From Ferruginibacter sp050611725 (GTDB taxonomy: Bacteria; Bacteroidota; Bacteroidia; Chitinophagales; Chitinophagaceae), in assembly GCF_050611725.1 (NCBI RefSeq), contig NZ_JBODJB010000001.1, forward strand, positions 1,798,001-1,862,000: DNA of 64,000 bases. The letters run 5' to 3'. The translations under genes and the position numbers were made by a program. Below the pieces are notes generated by a model. It made no database searches, was not told where the DNA came from, and saw only the letters and a program-made list of their open reading frames with translations. Of this stretch, positions 40,918 through 50,062 are shown in pieces; the stretch's first letter is position 1; the number at the start of each line of letters is the position of its first letter.

Positions 40918-42345
40918 ATGCCAATTTTATCTCATTACACCGACGGTTTTTTTAAAGTCGGTGCCGAAAACGGATTCCTGCCTGTAAAGGCTCCCATAGT
41001 AACATTGCCCGAAAAGTATAAAGCCTTACAGGATATTCTTGACTGTATGCCGGTTGTTTTAAATAGCGATTCATACGGCTTGCTACATACTCCTGATGCG
41101 ATTGTAAAACCGGTGCTTGAATTGAAAAATTTTATTGATGATGTAAGTGCCGAAACGGACGTTTTTGTGATACAGGCTTTATTCAGATCATACAGCTTTC
41201 TAACTTCTGCTTATTTGTTAGAGCCATCTTTTCAACAATTCCGAAAAGACGGAAACTATGGTAAAGCCCGGAATTTTTTACCTGCCAATATTGCTCAACC
41301 ATTTTGTAAAGTAGCTGAAATGCTCAATGTTTTTCCATGGTTAGATTACCATTATGCCTACTCGTTAGGTAATTATCAAAAGCTTGATACAAAAGGCGAT
41401 CTGAATTGGGAAAATATTACCATGTGTAATCGTTTTTCAGGGCAGCCTGATGAAGTAGGCTTTATCATGTTGCATGTAGATATCAATCGATTCTCTCCAA
41501 AACTTGTTGGTACTGTAATGCAAACGATACAGCAATTGCAGGGAGGTGTTACCACATCAGTATCTCCATTGCTTGAAACCAACTGGCAAACGATGAAGCA
41601 AATGAATCTTCGTAGAAAAGAGATGTGGAAAGCATCACGATGGCAACATTACAACGATTTTAGAATATTTATAATGGGAGTGAAGGGTAATGAAGCTTTA
41701 TTTGGCGATGGAGTGATGTATGAGCATGTATGGGATGAACCAAAAGCCTTCCGTGGACAAACGGGAGCACAGGATGATATAATTCCAATGCAGGATATTT
41801 TTTCAGGTGTGATATTCTACTATCCGGAAAATGAGTTAACGAAATACTTGTTAGATCTACGATTGTATCGTCCAAAATGCATTCAGACATTTTTTATTGA
41901 TTTGGAAAGATCCATGAAAGAAGTGCATCCCAAAGGCTTGATGGGCAAGTTGGTTGAGAACATGGATGTAACCGGTTTGTGCTATCTGTTAGGTATACTC
42001 GAAGAAATATATCATTTCAGAAATGGTCACTGGCAATTTGTACAAAAGTATATCATGGCCAATACAAAGTATGCAACAGCAACAGGTGGAACGCCAATTA
42101 CATCATGGATACCCAATCAAATAATGTCCGTGATCAACCAAATGGAAGATGTTATAAAGGCCTTGCATACATTGCCGCTTACGGAAGAAGAGGAGGCATT
42201 GATCTTATTCAGAAAAAATGATGAGACATTGCCTGCAAAAAAAGGATTGATAGCCGGGCAATTAGAATTGATCCATAAAAATGATTTTTCTGCTGAAGCT
42301 GTTTTTGCACTGAATGAAAAATTCGGATATAATGATCAGCGTTAA
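40918..42345 (+). CDS. indoleamine 2,3-dioxygenase-like heme protein
   Basis: 475 residues. It has the all-helical IDO layout. CNRFSGQPDEVGFIMLHVDINRF matches the conserved R-F-S-G-x-x-D-E segment and FRGQTGAQDDIIPMQDIFSGVI matches the substrate/heme loop (F-R-G-x-x-G-A-Q). The proximal heme ligand is His371 in YHFRNGHWQFVQKYI, followed by the GTGGT-like ATGGTPITSW. IDO opens the indole ring of tryptophan; some bacterial relatives may act on other indoles. No other kynurenine gene is close. The stop overlaps by 4 bases the end of the opposing asparaginase-like gene. Confidence 0.88.
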   Translation: MPILSHYTDGFFKVGAENGFLPVKAPIVTLPEKYKALQDILDCMPVVLNSDSYGLLHTPDAIVKPVLELKNFIDDVSAETDVFVIQALFRSYSFLTSAYLLEPSFQQFRKDGNYGKARNFLPANIAQPFCKVAEMLNVFPWLDYHYAYSLGNYQKLDTKGDLNWENITMCNRFSGQPDEVGFIMLHVDINRFSPKLVGTVMQTIQQLQGGVTTSVSPLLETNWQTMKQMNLRRKEMWKASRWQHYNDFRIFIMGVKGNEALFGDGVMYEHVWDEPKAFRGQTGAQDDIIPMQDIFSGVIFYYPENELTKYLLDLRLYRPKCIQTFFIDLERSMKEVHPKGLMGKLVENMDVTGLCYLLGILEEIYHFRNGHWQFVQKYIMANTKYATATGGTPITSWIPNQIMSVINQMEDVIKALHTLPLTEEEEALILFRKNDETLPAKKGLIAGQLELIHKNDFSAEAVFALNEKFGYNDQR

Positions 42346-42836
42346 GGAATACTTTCGAATTCACCTTTATCGGTATTTTTTCTAACCTTATTGGCTTCAA
42401 ATATTTTACCATTCATTGCAATATAAATACCCGGTTTTAGTATCTGAACAAAAGCTAATGCACTACCAAGGTTAAACAATCCATCTGAACTGCCAAACTT
42501 GTAGGGTACCATGGCTCCTGTGAGTACAATTGTTTTGTTTGTACATTTTTGTGAAAGATAACTTGCAGTAACAGTCATAGTATCAGTTCCGTGGGTGATG
42601 AGGATTCTTTCTTCGGAAATATCATTACATGCATTGGCGATCAATTGCCTGTCTGCCGCATCAAAATCCAGACTGTCTTTCATCATCAATGTTTCTATGG
42701 AAAGATCCAGTCTGCTTCTTCCAAGCTTAAGCATTTCATGCAAATGAGTTTCCTTAAAGAAAAGGCTTCCATTCAGTTCATTATATTCTTTATCAAAAGT
42801 GCCGCCTGTAATAAATACTTTTATTGATTGATGCAT
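42342..42836 (-). CDS. asparaginase N-terminal domain protein (half length)
   Basis: 164 residues, about half of a normal type I asparaginase (about 330). The catalytic motifs of the N-terminal domain are kept: TGGTFDKEYN with Thr10 or Thr13, and the second Thr-Asp pair Thr84/Asp85 in ITHGTDTMTVTA. A third motif, TGAMVPYKFGSSDGLFNLG, follows. The C-terminal domain that completes the dimer-formed site is absent, with no frameshift remnant downstream. Short forms like this occur as separate genes in Bacteroidota and may act on other substrates. It is convergent with, and overlaps by 4 bases, the IDO-like gene. Confidence 0.85.
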   Translation of the reverse strand: MHQSIKVFITGGTFDKEYNELNGSLFFKETHLHEMLKLGRSRLDLSIETLMMKDSLDFDAADRQLIANACNDISEERILITHGTDTMTVTASYLSQKCTNKTIVLTGAMVPYKFGSSDGLFNLGSALAFVQILKPGIYIAMNGKIFEANKVRKNTDKGEFESIP

Positions 42837-42970
42837 ATCAGTATGCTTAATTTAACAATATAGGAGATGAGATATATGCTATTAAGTTAATCAAATTTCA
42901 CGATGTAGTTATTGGTGAGTGAAAGTGGATTAAAAATTAATGTGTTATATTTACACAATAAATTGTTTGC

Positions 42971-44350
42971 ATGAAAAGAATATTTTTACCGATTATTGCC
43001 TGTGTATTTTTGTTTGCCTGCAATAATAAGTTAACTACAAAAGGAAAAAGCAATACTATGTCATTTAAAAAAGCAGACTGGATACATAATACAGACGTTT
43101 ATGAAGTTAATCTTCGTCAATATACGCAAGAAGGAACGTTCAATGCTTTCGCAAAAGAATTACCACGTTTAAAAGAAATGGGTGTTTCAACGCTTTGGTT
43201 TATGCCTATCACCCCAATTTCAAAAAAAGAAATGAAAGGCTCAATGGGGAGCTACTATGCCTGCAGTGATTATACTTCCATCAATCCTGAATTTGGAACT
43301 TTGGATGACTTTAAAGTGTTAGTAAAAAAAGCTCATGAAATGGGGATGAAAGTGATCATTGATTGGGTAGCTAATCACACGGGTTGGGATCATGTATGGA
43401 CCAAATCGAATCCGGAGTATTACGAAATAGACAGCACAACCAATGATTTTAAAAGAGCAAGCGGGATGGATGACATCATTGAGCTTGATTTTACAAATAA
43501 AGGTTTGCGTAAAGCAATGATCGATGCTATGCAATATTGGGTAAAAGAGTGTGATATTGACGGCTATCGCTGCGATCTGGCTTTTTGGGTTGAGCTTGAT
43601 TTTTGGGTTGAGGCCAGAGCTGCATTGGAAAAAACAAAAACACTTTTTTGGTTAGCAGAAAATGACGCCATCGATAATCCGCATTACTATCAGGCATTTG
43701 ATGCATGTTACTCATGGACGTGGATGCATAAAACAGAAGACTTCTATAAAAAAGATCAGAATAAAAAAATGCTGGATGGTATTTTACAACAGTATGATAC
43801 AGCAGGAGGAGCAAACGCAATCAAATTATGGTTTACAACCAATCATGATGAAAACACATGGAACGGCACAGAGTATGAAAAATATGGAGATGCTGCAAAA
43901 GCTTTAGCAGTATTCAGTTTTACCTGGGATGGTATTCCGCTTATATATAGTGGTCAGGAACTTCCCAATCATAAACGATTGAAATTTTTTGATAAAGATG
44001 TAATAGAGTGGACAGGTAAATTTGAAATGGAGGATTTTTATAAAACATTATTGTCAATTCATAAAAACAATCCGGCTTTAAGAGCAGGAGACCCGGCTGT
44101 TACAACCTATATCCTGCAATCAAATGCAGACAACAATGTGTTGGCATTTCTACGTAAAAACGGAAATAACGAAGTGCTTGTATTACTCAATCTAAGTAAA
44201 GAAAAAGTTGATTGCACAATCAATGATGCCCATTTGTCGGGCACATTTACTGATGTATTCCATAACCTTAGTTTTAACTTTGGTAATACACAGCATTTTG
44301 CTTTATCGCCATGGCAATATTTGGTGTATGAGAAAAAAATAAGCCGTTAA
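42971..44350 (+). CDS. alpha-amylase family (GH13) lipoprotein
   Basis: 459 residues. The signal MKRIFLPIIACVFLFAC ends in a lipobox, so Cys17 is lipidated and the enzyme is on a membrane surface. The (beta/alpha)8 barrel contains the GH13 motifs: I VIIDWVANHTG, II DGYRCDLAFW with nucleophile Asp202, III LAENDA with acid/base Glu230, and IV TTNHDENTW with Asp293. A beta-rich C domain (about 380-459) ends it. It acts on alpha-glucans; the exact product profile is not visible. It is alone, with no susCD genes beside it. Confidence 0.93.
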   Translation: MKRIFLPIIACVFLFACNNKLTTKGKSNTMSFKKADWIHNTDVYEVNLRQYTQEGTFNAFAKELPRLKEMGVSTLWFMPITPISKKEMKGSMGSYYACSDYTSINPEFGTLDDFKVLVKKAHEMGMKVIIDWVANHTGWDHVWTKSNPEYYEIDSTTNDFKRASGMDDIIELDFTNKGLRKAMIDAMQYWVKECDIDGYRCDLAFWVELDFWVEARAALEKTKTLFWLAENDAIDNPHYYQAFDACYSWTWMHKTEDFYKKDQNKKMLDGILQQYDTAGGANAIKLWFTTNHDENTWNGTEYEKYGDAAKALAVFSFTWDGIPLIYSGQELPNHKRLKFFDKDVIEWTGKFEMEDFYKTLLSIHKNNPALRAGDPAVTTYILQSNADNNVLAFLRKNGNNEVLVLLNLSKEKVDCTINDAHLSGTFTDVFHNLSFNFGNTQHFALSPWQYLVYEKKISR

Positions 44351-44435
44351 AAACATAAAGACAATTTCTACTATTCAAAGGAATTTATTATCTTGTATGA
44401 ACTAAACTTTCATAGGAGATTTATTTTCCTGATAT

Positions 44436-46145
44436 ATGGACCATCATAAAAATCCCTCGGTAATATTCTTTTTTTTGTTTTTTCTGGTATTTGTTGTTGC
44501 CTGCAGTAATAATACATCATCGCCGGAGAAAGAAAATATTGTGACCAATCCTGATAAGATTGATGTTAAAACAGCTGAAAATATTGAAGCTGCTCTTCGG
44601 TCAGCACTTGCAAACGGAGGTAAGATCAACGACACGATCCAACTACAATTGACATCTTTGGTAAATGCATTTTATAAAAGCAACGATTTTTCAAACGTAT
44701 GGAGCAAAAAAGAAAAATGGGCACCTTTGGCAGACTCATTATTTCAATTTATTCAACATGCGGAATTGAGCGGATTGTTTCCTAAAGATTATCATGCTAA
44801 AAATTTACAGTCATTAAAGTCACAGTTAGATGGAGATTCGTTGAAACGAATGAATGCAACACTTTGGGCAACTGCTGATCTGATGTTTACAGATGGATTG
44901 ATACATGTTCTGAAAGATCTCAAAGTAGGGCGTTTGCAAACAGATAGCCTCTCTTTAAATGCCGATACTACAATCGTAGAAAATGTATATGTGGATGCCG
45001 TTAAAAAAATATTTTCAACAGGAAACTTCTCAGCAGTACTTAATTCATTTGAACCACAGCATAAGGGCTATATCGCTTTAAAGCAAGGCATCAAACGGTT
45101 TCTCGATAGTATGGACAGGCGCACTTACACTTATGTAACATATCCTTACAAATCAAAAGATACTAAAGATTCGCTTGCTTTTATTAAAACCTTTCAACGC
45201 AGATTAAATGAAAGTAATTGTATTGATTTTGTGAACAAATTGCCCGATTCTTTACAATTGAATGCTGCAGTTAAAAAATACCAGAAACTAAAAGGACTTA
45301 AACAAGATGGAGTTATATCTTCTTCACTTATAAGATTGATGAATAGTTCTGACGCAGAAAAATTCAAGCGTATTGCCATTACACTTGACCGCTATAAGCA
45401 ACTCCCGGCCAAAATGCCGGAGAAATATATTTGGGTGAATTTGCCTGGCTATTACCTTGAGGTTTGGGATCATGATACACTTGCATTGGAATCGAAAGTT
45501 ATTTGCGGTAAACCATCAACCCGTACACCTTTGCTGAACAGTCATATTACTGATATGATCACTTATCCAACGTGGACAGTGCCTAATAGCATTATTGTTA
45601 AACAGTATCTGCCCAAGCTGAAAAATAACCCTAATTATTTATCAAGATTAGGATTACATCTGGTAAACAGTAAAGGCGAAACGGTTAGCGGTAGTAGTGT
45701 CAACTGGGCAAAATATTCTAAAGGAATCCCATACAAAGTCATGCAGGGAAGTGGCGATGATAATGCGTTGGGGGTTTTTAAATTTAATTTTGAAAATGAA
45801 TTTGCAGTTTATCTACATGACACGAACCAACGTTATCTTTTTAAAAACTCCTCACGAGCATTCAGCCATGGCTGTGTTCGTGTACAGGAATGGGAAAAAC
45901 TAGCTTATTACATTGCAAGGAACGATAGTATGAGCCGAAAACCTGGAGATACCTTGCGATATAATACTGATTCGATAAAAACATGGTTGGCAGCAAAACA
46001 AAGAAAACGTATGGATGTAAAGAACGGCGTTGATCTATTCATTCGTTATTTTACTTGTGAAGGAAATAATGGAGTTATTAAATTTTATGACGATATTTAC
46101 GGAGAAGACAAAGCGCTGAGAGAGAAATATTTTAACGATAAATAA
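44436..46145 (+). CDS. L,D-transpeptidase (YkuD, YcbB-like) lipoprotein
   Basis: 569 residues. The signal ends in VVACS, giving a lipidated Cys about residue 23. A helical scaffold domain (about 60-245) precedes a peptidoglycan-binding domain (about 255-305, AVKKYQKLKGLKQDGVISSS). The YkuD catalytic domain (about 325-510) has HDTNQRYLFKNSSRAFSHGCVRV, with His478 and nucleophile Cys480. Such enzymes form 3-3 cross-links in peptidoglycan or attach lipoproteins. The next gene (RlpA-like) starts 18 bases downstream and shares the cell-wall theme. Confidence 0.92.
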   Translation: MDHHKNPSVIFFFLFFLVFVVACSNNTSSPEKENIVTNPDKIDVKTAENIEAALRSALANGGKINDTIQLQLTSLVNAFYKSNDFSNVWSKKEKWAPLADSLFQFIQHAELSGLFPKDYHAKNLQSLKSQLDGDSLKRMNATLWATADLMFTDGLIHVLKDLKVGRLQTDSLSLNADTTIVENVYVDAVKKIFSTGNFSAVLNSFEPQHKGYIALKQGIKRFLDSMDRRTYTYVTYPYKSKDTKDSLAFIKTFQRRLNESNCIDFVNKLPDSLQLNAAVKKYQKLKGLKQDGVISSSLIRLMNSSDAEKFKRIAITLDRYKQLPAKMPEKYIWVNLPGYYLEVWDHDTLALESKVICGKPSTRTPLLNSHITDMITYPTWTVPNSIIVKQYLPKLKNNPNYLSRLGLHLVNSKGETVSGSSVNWAKYSKGIPYKVMQGSGDDNALGVFKFNFENEFAVYLHDTNQRYLFKNSSRAFSHGCVRVQEWEKLAYYIARNDSMSRKPGDTLRYNTDSIKTWLAAKQRKRMDVKNGVDLFIRYFTCEGNNGVIKFYDDIYGEDKALREKYFNDK

Positions 46146-46163
46146 GCTTGTTAATTTTTTTAC

Positions 46164-46592
46164 ATGAATAATAGTATCAGCAAAATCTTTCTATTGCCGT
46201 TGCTCAAATGTATTTTGATGCTGTTGTTATTGATGTCTTTTTCTCGAAGTATCCTTGCACAAAAACAATCCAAAAAACAAACAGTCGGCAAAGTATTGTA
46301 TGGTCAGGCAAGTTTCTATGCTAATAAGTTTCATGGAAGAAAAACCGCCAGTGGCGAAATATTTAATCAAACAAAATTTACTTGTGCCTGCAATGCCTTA
46401 CCGTTAGGTACATGGGTAAGAGTTACCAATCTTAAAAATAACAAATCTGTAATAGTAAAAGTAAATGACCGGATTCATCCAAAAGTACGCAGAGTGGTGG
46501 ATCTTACTATAGCAGCAGCTCAAAAGCTAGGCTTTGTTAAGTCTGGTTTAACAAGGGTAAAAGTGGAAGTTTTACCCAAGGGGAAATATTAG
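46164..46592 (+). CDS. RlpA-like double-psi beta-barrel protein
   Basis: 142 residues. An N-terminal hydrophobic segment (about 8-30) acts as signal or anchor. The DPBB domain (about 45-135) reads YGQASFYANKFHGRKTASGEIF, then CACNALPLGTWVRVTN, VKVNDRIHPKVRRVVDLT and AAQKLGFVKSGLTRVKVE. It keeps the Asp of VNDR and an equivalent of the catalytic His region, so a lytic transglycosylase activity on naked glycan is plausible; it lacks the SPOR domain of Escherichia coli RlpA. It is paired with the L,D-transpeptidase gene. Confidence 0.9.
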   Translation: MNNSISKIFLLPLLKCILMLLLLMSFSRSILAQKQSKKQTVGKVLYGQASFYANKFHGRKTASGEIFNQTKFTCACNALPLGTWVRVTNLKNNKSVIVKVNDRIHPKVRRVVDLTIAAAQKLGFVKSGLTRVKVEVLPKGKY

Positions 46593-46694
46593 TGCAATCG
46601 ATTGCAACTATTCTTTCGTTTTTTTTGGTCATAAACTGTTGAAAAGTTTGCCATTTCAAATAGGAAATAATTTTAAGTTTTCGTTTCAAGCTAC

Positions 46695-46702
46695 TATTTT
46701 TG
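46695..46702 (+). promoter_or_regulatory. -7 element TATTTTTG for OmpA-like gene
   Basis: TATTTTTG fits TAnnTTTG, with a T-rich stretch near -33. It lies 24 bases before ATG 46727 and over the alternative TTG at 46700, supporting the ATG. Confidence 0.55.
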
Positions 46703-46726
46703 TCACATACTAAACTAATGGTTCAT

Positions 46727-48064
46727 ATGAAAAAAATTATGCTGTCTTTTGCAGCGTTCGTGTTATGCATTAACACCTTTGCTCAGAATGAATATAAAAA
46801 GCCTGCTTCTATAGGTGTTCACTTCTTTTATGATGATTTTCAAACTGCTTCCGAGATCCGTGCAACCAGCCTTAGTGAAGTGCTGAAGGATAACGAATGG
46901 TCTAAAACATCAAGAATGGCTCCGGGTTTTGCCGTGAGTTACATAAAAGGGTTGAGTGATCATGCCGATCTTGCTACAACATTGTCGGGTTCTTTTCTTG
47001 ATTACCCAATCCCCAATAAAAGTTCTTTTGTAACAAAACATCTTTTATTGGAATTAGCAGCTACTGCTAATTTGAAACTTACTTCAGATAAGTATTGGGT
47101 ATCACCTTTTCTTACATTGGGTGTAGGAGCATCAAAGTATAAAGATTTTTATGGCGCTTTTATCCCTGCAGGTGTAGGTATACAGGTAAATTTGTTTGAT
47201 AACGCTTATGTGTTATTGAATTCTCAATATCGTATGCCCGTTACCGAAAATGTAGCGTATCATTTTTATCACAGCTTTGGAATTGCAGGTCCGTTATATG
47301 AAGCAAAACCGAAGCCTAAAAAACCGCTGCCGGTTGCTCCGGTAGTAGAAGCTCCAAAAGACAGCGATAGTGATGGGGTTTTAGATGTTGATGATCTGTG
47401 TCCGGATGTAAAAGGTCTGGCCACCTTAAAAGGTTGTCCTGATACCGATGGTGATGGTATTACTGATGCTGATGATAAATGCCCAAGCATCTTAGGCTTG
47501 GCAAAATACAATGGTTGCCCTATTCCGGATTCTGACAGAGACGGTATCAATGATGAGAACGATAAATGTGCTACTGTTGCAGGGGTTGCCCGTTATGGAG
47601 GCTGTCCTGTACCGGATACAGATAACGATGGTATCAATGATGAAGAAGATAAATGTCCAAGCGAAGCAGGCATCGCTGCTAACTATGGTTGTCCTGAAAT
47701 AGCAAAAGCGGTAGTAGACAAGATCAATGTAGCTGCAAAAAATATTTTCTTTGCAAGTGGTAGCGCAAAATTGTTGCCCAAATCGTTTAAATCATTGAAT
47801 GAAGTAGTGAAAATTTTGAAAGAAAATCCTACTTATAATCTTGATATTGATGGCTATACTGATAACAGCGGTAAAGCGGATAAAAATCAAACGCTGAGTG
47901 AAAGTAGAGCAAAAGCGGTAGTCGACTACCTTAAATCGAAAGGAATTACTGAAGATAGATTGGTAGCAGCCGGTCATGGTCAGGAAGATCCGATAGCAGA
48001 TAATAAAACAGCTGCAGGAAGAGCTCAAAACCGAAGAGTAGAGTTGAAAGCAAGAAATTATTAA
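46727..48064 (+). CDS. OmpA family outer-membrane protein with TSP3 repeats
   Basis: 445 residues from ATG 46727. Signal peptide about 1-21 (FAQN). An N-terminal beta-barrel of about 180 residues is followed by a Pro-rich hinge. Four calcium-binding thrombospondin type 3 repeats (about 215-325) have units such as DSDSDGVLDVDDLCPDV, DTDGDGITDADDKCPSI and DTDNDGINDEEDKCPSE. The C-terminal OmpA domain (about 335-445) has NIFFASGSAKLLPKS, TDNSGKADKNQTLSESRAKAV and GRAQNRRVEL, and binds peptidoglycan. This is a typical structural porin-like protein of Bacteroidota. A terminator follows. Confidence 0.95.
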   Translation: MKKIMLSFAAFVLCINTFAQNEYKKPASIGVHFFYDDFQTASEIRATSLSEVLKDNEWSKTSRMAPGFAVSYIKGLSDHADLATTLSGSFLDYPIPNKSSFVTKHLLLELAATANLKLTSDKYWVSPFLTLGVGASKYKDFYGAFIPAGVGIQVNLFDNAYVLLNSQYRMPVTENVAYHFYHSFGIAGPLYEAKPKPKKPLPVAPVVEAPKDSDSDGVLDVDDLCPDVKGLATLKGCPDTDGDGITDADDKCPSILGLAKYNGCPIPDSDRDGINDENDKCATVAGVARYGGCPVPDTDNDGINDEEDKCPSEAGIAANYGCPEIAKAVVDKINVAAKNIFFASGSAKLLPKSFKSLNEVVKILKENPTYNLDIDGYTDNSGKADKNQTLSESRAKAVVDYLKSKGITEDRLVAAGHGQEDPIADNKTAAGRAQNRRVELKARNY

Positions 48065-48083
48065 GCAAAAAGGATACATCACA

Positions 48084-48113
48084 AAAAGCTTCGGTTTTAC
48101 CGGAGCTTTTTTA
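48084..48113 (+). terminator. terminator of OmpA-like gene
   Basis: AAAAGCTtCGG and CCGgAGCTTTT pair around TTTTA with one mismatch, followed by TTATTTT. Confidence 0.75.
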
Positions 48114-48137
48114 TTTTCCCCTTTAGGGGATTGGGGC

Positions 48138-48145
48138 TAATTTTG
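48138..48145 (+). promoter_or_regulatory. -7 element TAATTTTG for hscA
   Basis: TAATTTTG fits TAnnTTTG and lies 24 bases upstream of the hscA ATG at 48170. Confidence 0.5.
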
Positions 48146-48169
48146 CACTTTAAATAAGGAAAAACAATA

Positions 48170-50026
48170 ATGGCTAAAATTGCGATCAATATAGCAACAG
48201 GAAGTTTGCAACAAGAAGAAATAATTGTAGGGATAGATCTGGGAACTACCAATAGCTTGGTTGCTATTATTCATCCCGATACAAAACAACCGGTTGTTTT
48301 GAAAGAACACAATAGCAGCTCATTGGTACCATCGGTGGTGCATTTTGATGAAACAGGTAATATTACTGTTGGTGAAGAAGCGAAGAAATATCTGATCTCA
48401 CAACCGCAGAATACTATTTTCTCTGCAAAACGATTAATGGGGAAATCATATCAGGATATAAAGGAGAATGCTTCTTTTTTCTCCTATAAAGTGATAGATG
48501 ACGGAACAGAGAATCTGGTAAAAGTGCAGGTTGGGAATAAATTTTATTCTCCGATAGATCTTTCTTCTTTTATTCTGAAAGAATTAAAGCAAAGAGCAGA
48601 ACATATTTTAAAGACCCCTGTTAATAAAGCAGTGATAACCGTTCCTGCTTATTTCAATGATGCACAACGGCAGGCAACAAGAGATGCCGGTAAATTAGCA
48701 GGACTAGATGTTTTGAGAATTGTAAATGAACCTACAGCTGCAAGTTTGGCGTACGGACTTGGATTACATAAGGAAGAGGAGAAGACAATTGCAGTGTATG
48801 ACCTTGGTGGAGGTACTTTTGATGTTTCGATCCTGAAAATTTCCAATGGCATATTCGAAGTGTTGTCAACCAATGGTGATACTTATCTTGGTGGCGATGA
48901 TATGGACAGAGCCATTGTTCAGTTTTGGATGCAACAGTCAGGTATAAACGAAGATGAACTAAAACTGAACAAAGAATTTGCACAAGCCATACGCTTAAAA
49001 GCAGAGGAAGCAAAAAAACATTTATCATTCAATGAAGTTTTTGATGGCGAATTAAATGGTGATACATTACTGATCACAAGAAAAGATTTTGATACATTGA
49101 TTCAACCATTGATAGATAAAACAATCGTATGCAGTAAAAATGCTTTAAAAGATGCGGCATTATCTGTTAATGATATAGATGTGGTTGTAATGGTAGGAGG
49201 TAGTACCAGAGTGCCTTTAGTGAAAGAAAGTATCAGCTCATTCTTTGGTAAGCCGGTTAATGATACAGTTAATCCCGATGAGGTTGTTGCTTTAGGTGCA
49301 GCCATACAGGCGGATATTCTTGCCGGAAATAACAAAGACGTATTGTTGTTGGATATTACACCATTGAGTCTTGGTATTGAAACTGCCGGAGGGTTAATGG
49401 ATGTATTGATACCACGTAATTCGAAAATTCCGAATAAAGTCGGACGTCAATATACTACTCAGGTAGATGGGCAGGGCAGTATGCGTATTTCGGTTTATCA
49501 AGGCGAAAGAGATCTTGTACAACATAATAGAAAATTGGCTGAATTTAATTTAACAGGTATTCCGGGTATGCCTGCAGGGTTACCAAAGGTTGAAGTGTCC
49601 TTCCTGATCAATGCAGATGGTATTCTTGTCGTAAAAGCAAAAGAGCTTCGCAGCGGAGTAGAGCAGAGCATTGAAGTAAAATCACAATACGGATTAACAG
49701 ATGAAGATGTAGAAAAAATGTTACTCGATTCTATTACACATGCCAAAGATGATATTGCCGTAAGAGCATTAGTAGAAGCCAGAACAGAAGCTGAACAGTT
49801 GTTACAGACAACTGAAAAATTCATTCATAAAAATGCGTCACATCTTACCAAAGATGAAATGTTGCAAACGGCAGCAGCAATGCAGGCATTACAATTAGCC
49901 ATTACAATGGAGGACAAAAATCTTATTCATACAAAGATCGAAGAACTGAATGAAATATCCAGACCATATGCCGAGCGAATGATGGATGTTGCAGTGTCTT
50001 CTGCTATGAAAGGAAAAGCTATTTAA
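48170..50026 (+). CDS. hscA: Fe-S cluster assembly chaperone HscA (Hsp70)
   Basis: 618 residues. Hsp70 fold with the nucleotide domain IVGIDLGTTNSLVAI (20-34), DLGGGTFDVSILK and VGGSTRVPLVK, and a substrate domain (about 395-618). The N-terminal extension MAKIAINIATGSLQQEE, the DITPLSLGIETAGG stretch and the length place it with HscA of Fe-S assembly rather than DnaK. It works with HscB, whose gene is in this window at 59539-60018 but not adjacent. The promoter is at 48138. It ends 36 bases before an acyltransferase gene. Confidence 0.93.
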   Translation: MAKIAINIATGSLQQEEIIVGIDLGTTNSLVAIIHPDTKQPVVLKEHNSSSLVPSVVHFDETGNITVGEEAKKYLISQPQNTIFSAKRLMGKSYQDIKENASFFSYKVIDDGTENLVKVQVGNKFYSPIDLSSFILKELKQRAEHILKTPVNKAVITVPAYFNDAQRQATRDAGKLAGLDVLRIVNEPTAASLAYGLGLHKEEEKTIAVYDLGGGTFDVSILKISNGIFEVLSTNGDTYLGGDDMDRAIVQFWMQQSGINEDELKLNKEFAQAIRLKAEEAKKHLSFNEVFDGELNGDTLLITRKDFDTLIQPLIDKTIVCSKNALKDAALSVNDIDVVVMVGGSTRVPLVKESISSFFGKPVNDTVNPDEVVALGAAIQADILAGNNKDVLLLDITPLSLGIETAGGLMDVLIPRNSKIPNKVGRQYTTQVDGQGSMRISVYQGERDLVQHNRKLAEFNLTGIPGMPAGLPKVEVSFLINADGILVVKAKELRSGVEQSIEVKSQYGLTDEDVEKMLLDSITHAKDDIAVRALVEARTEAEQLLQTTEKFIHKNASHLTKDEMLQTAAAMQALQLAITMEDKNLIHTKIEELNEISRPYAERMMDVAVSSAMKGKAI

Positions 50027-50062
50027 TATTTCGGTTAAAAGATATTACTTTGTAGCACTGAT

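Noticed and set aside
48170..50026. dnaK
   Set aside because: The N-terminal extension, the length of 618 and the truncated lid region fit HscA; DnaK of this group is longer with a Gly/Gln-rich tail.
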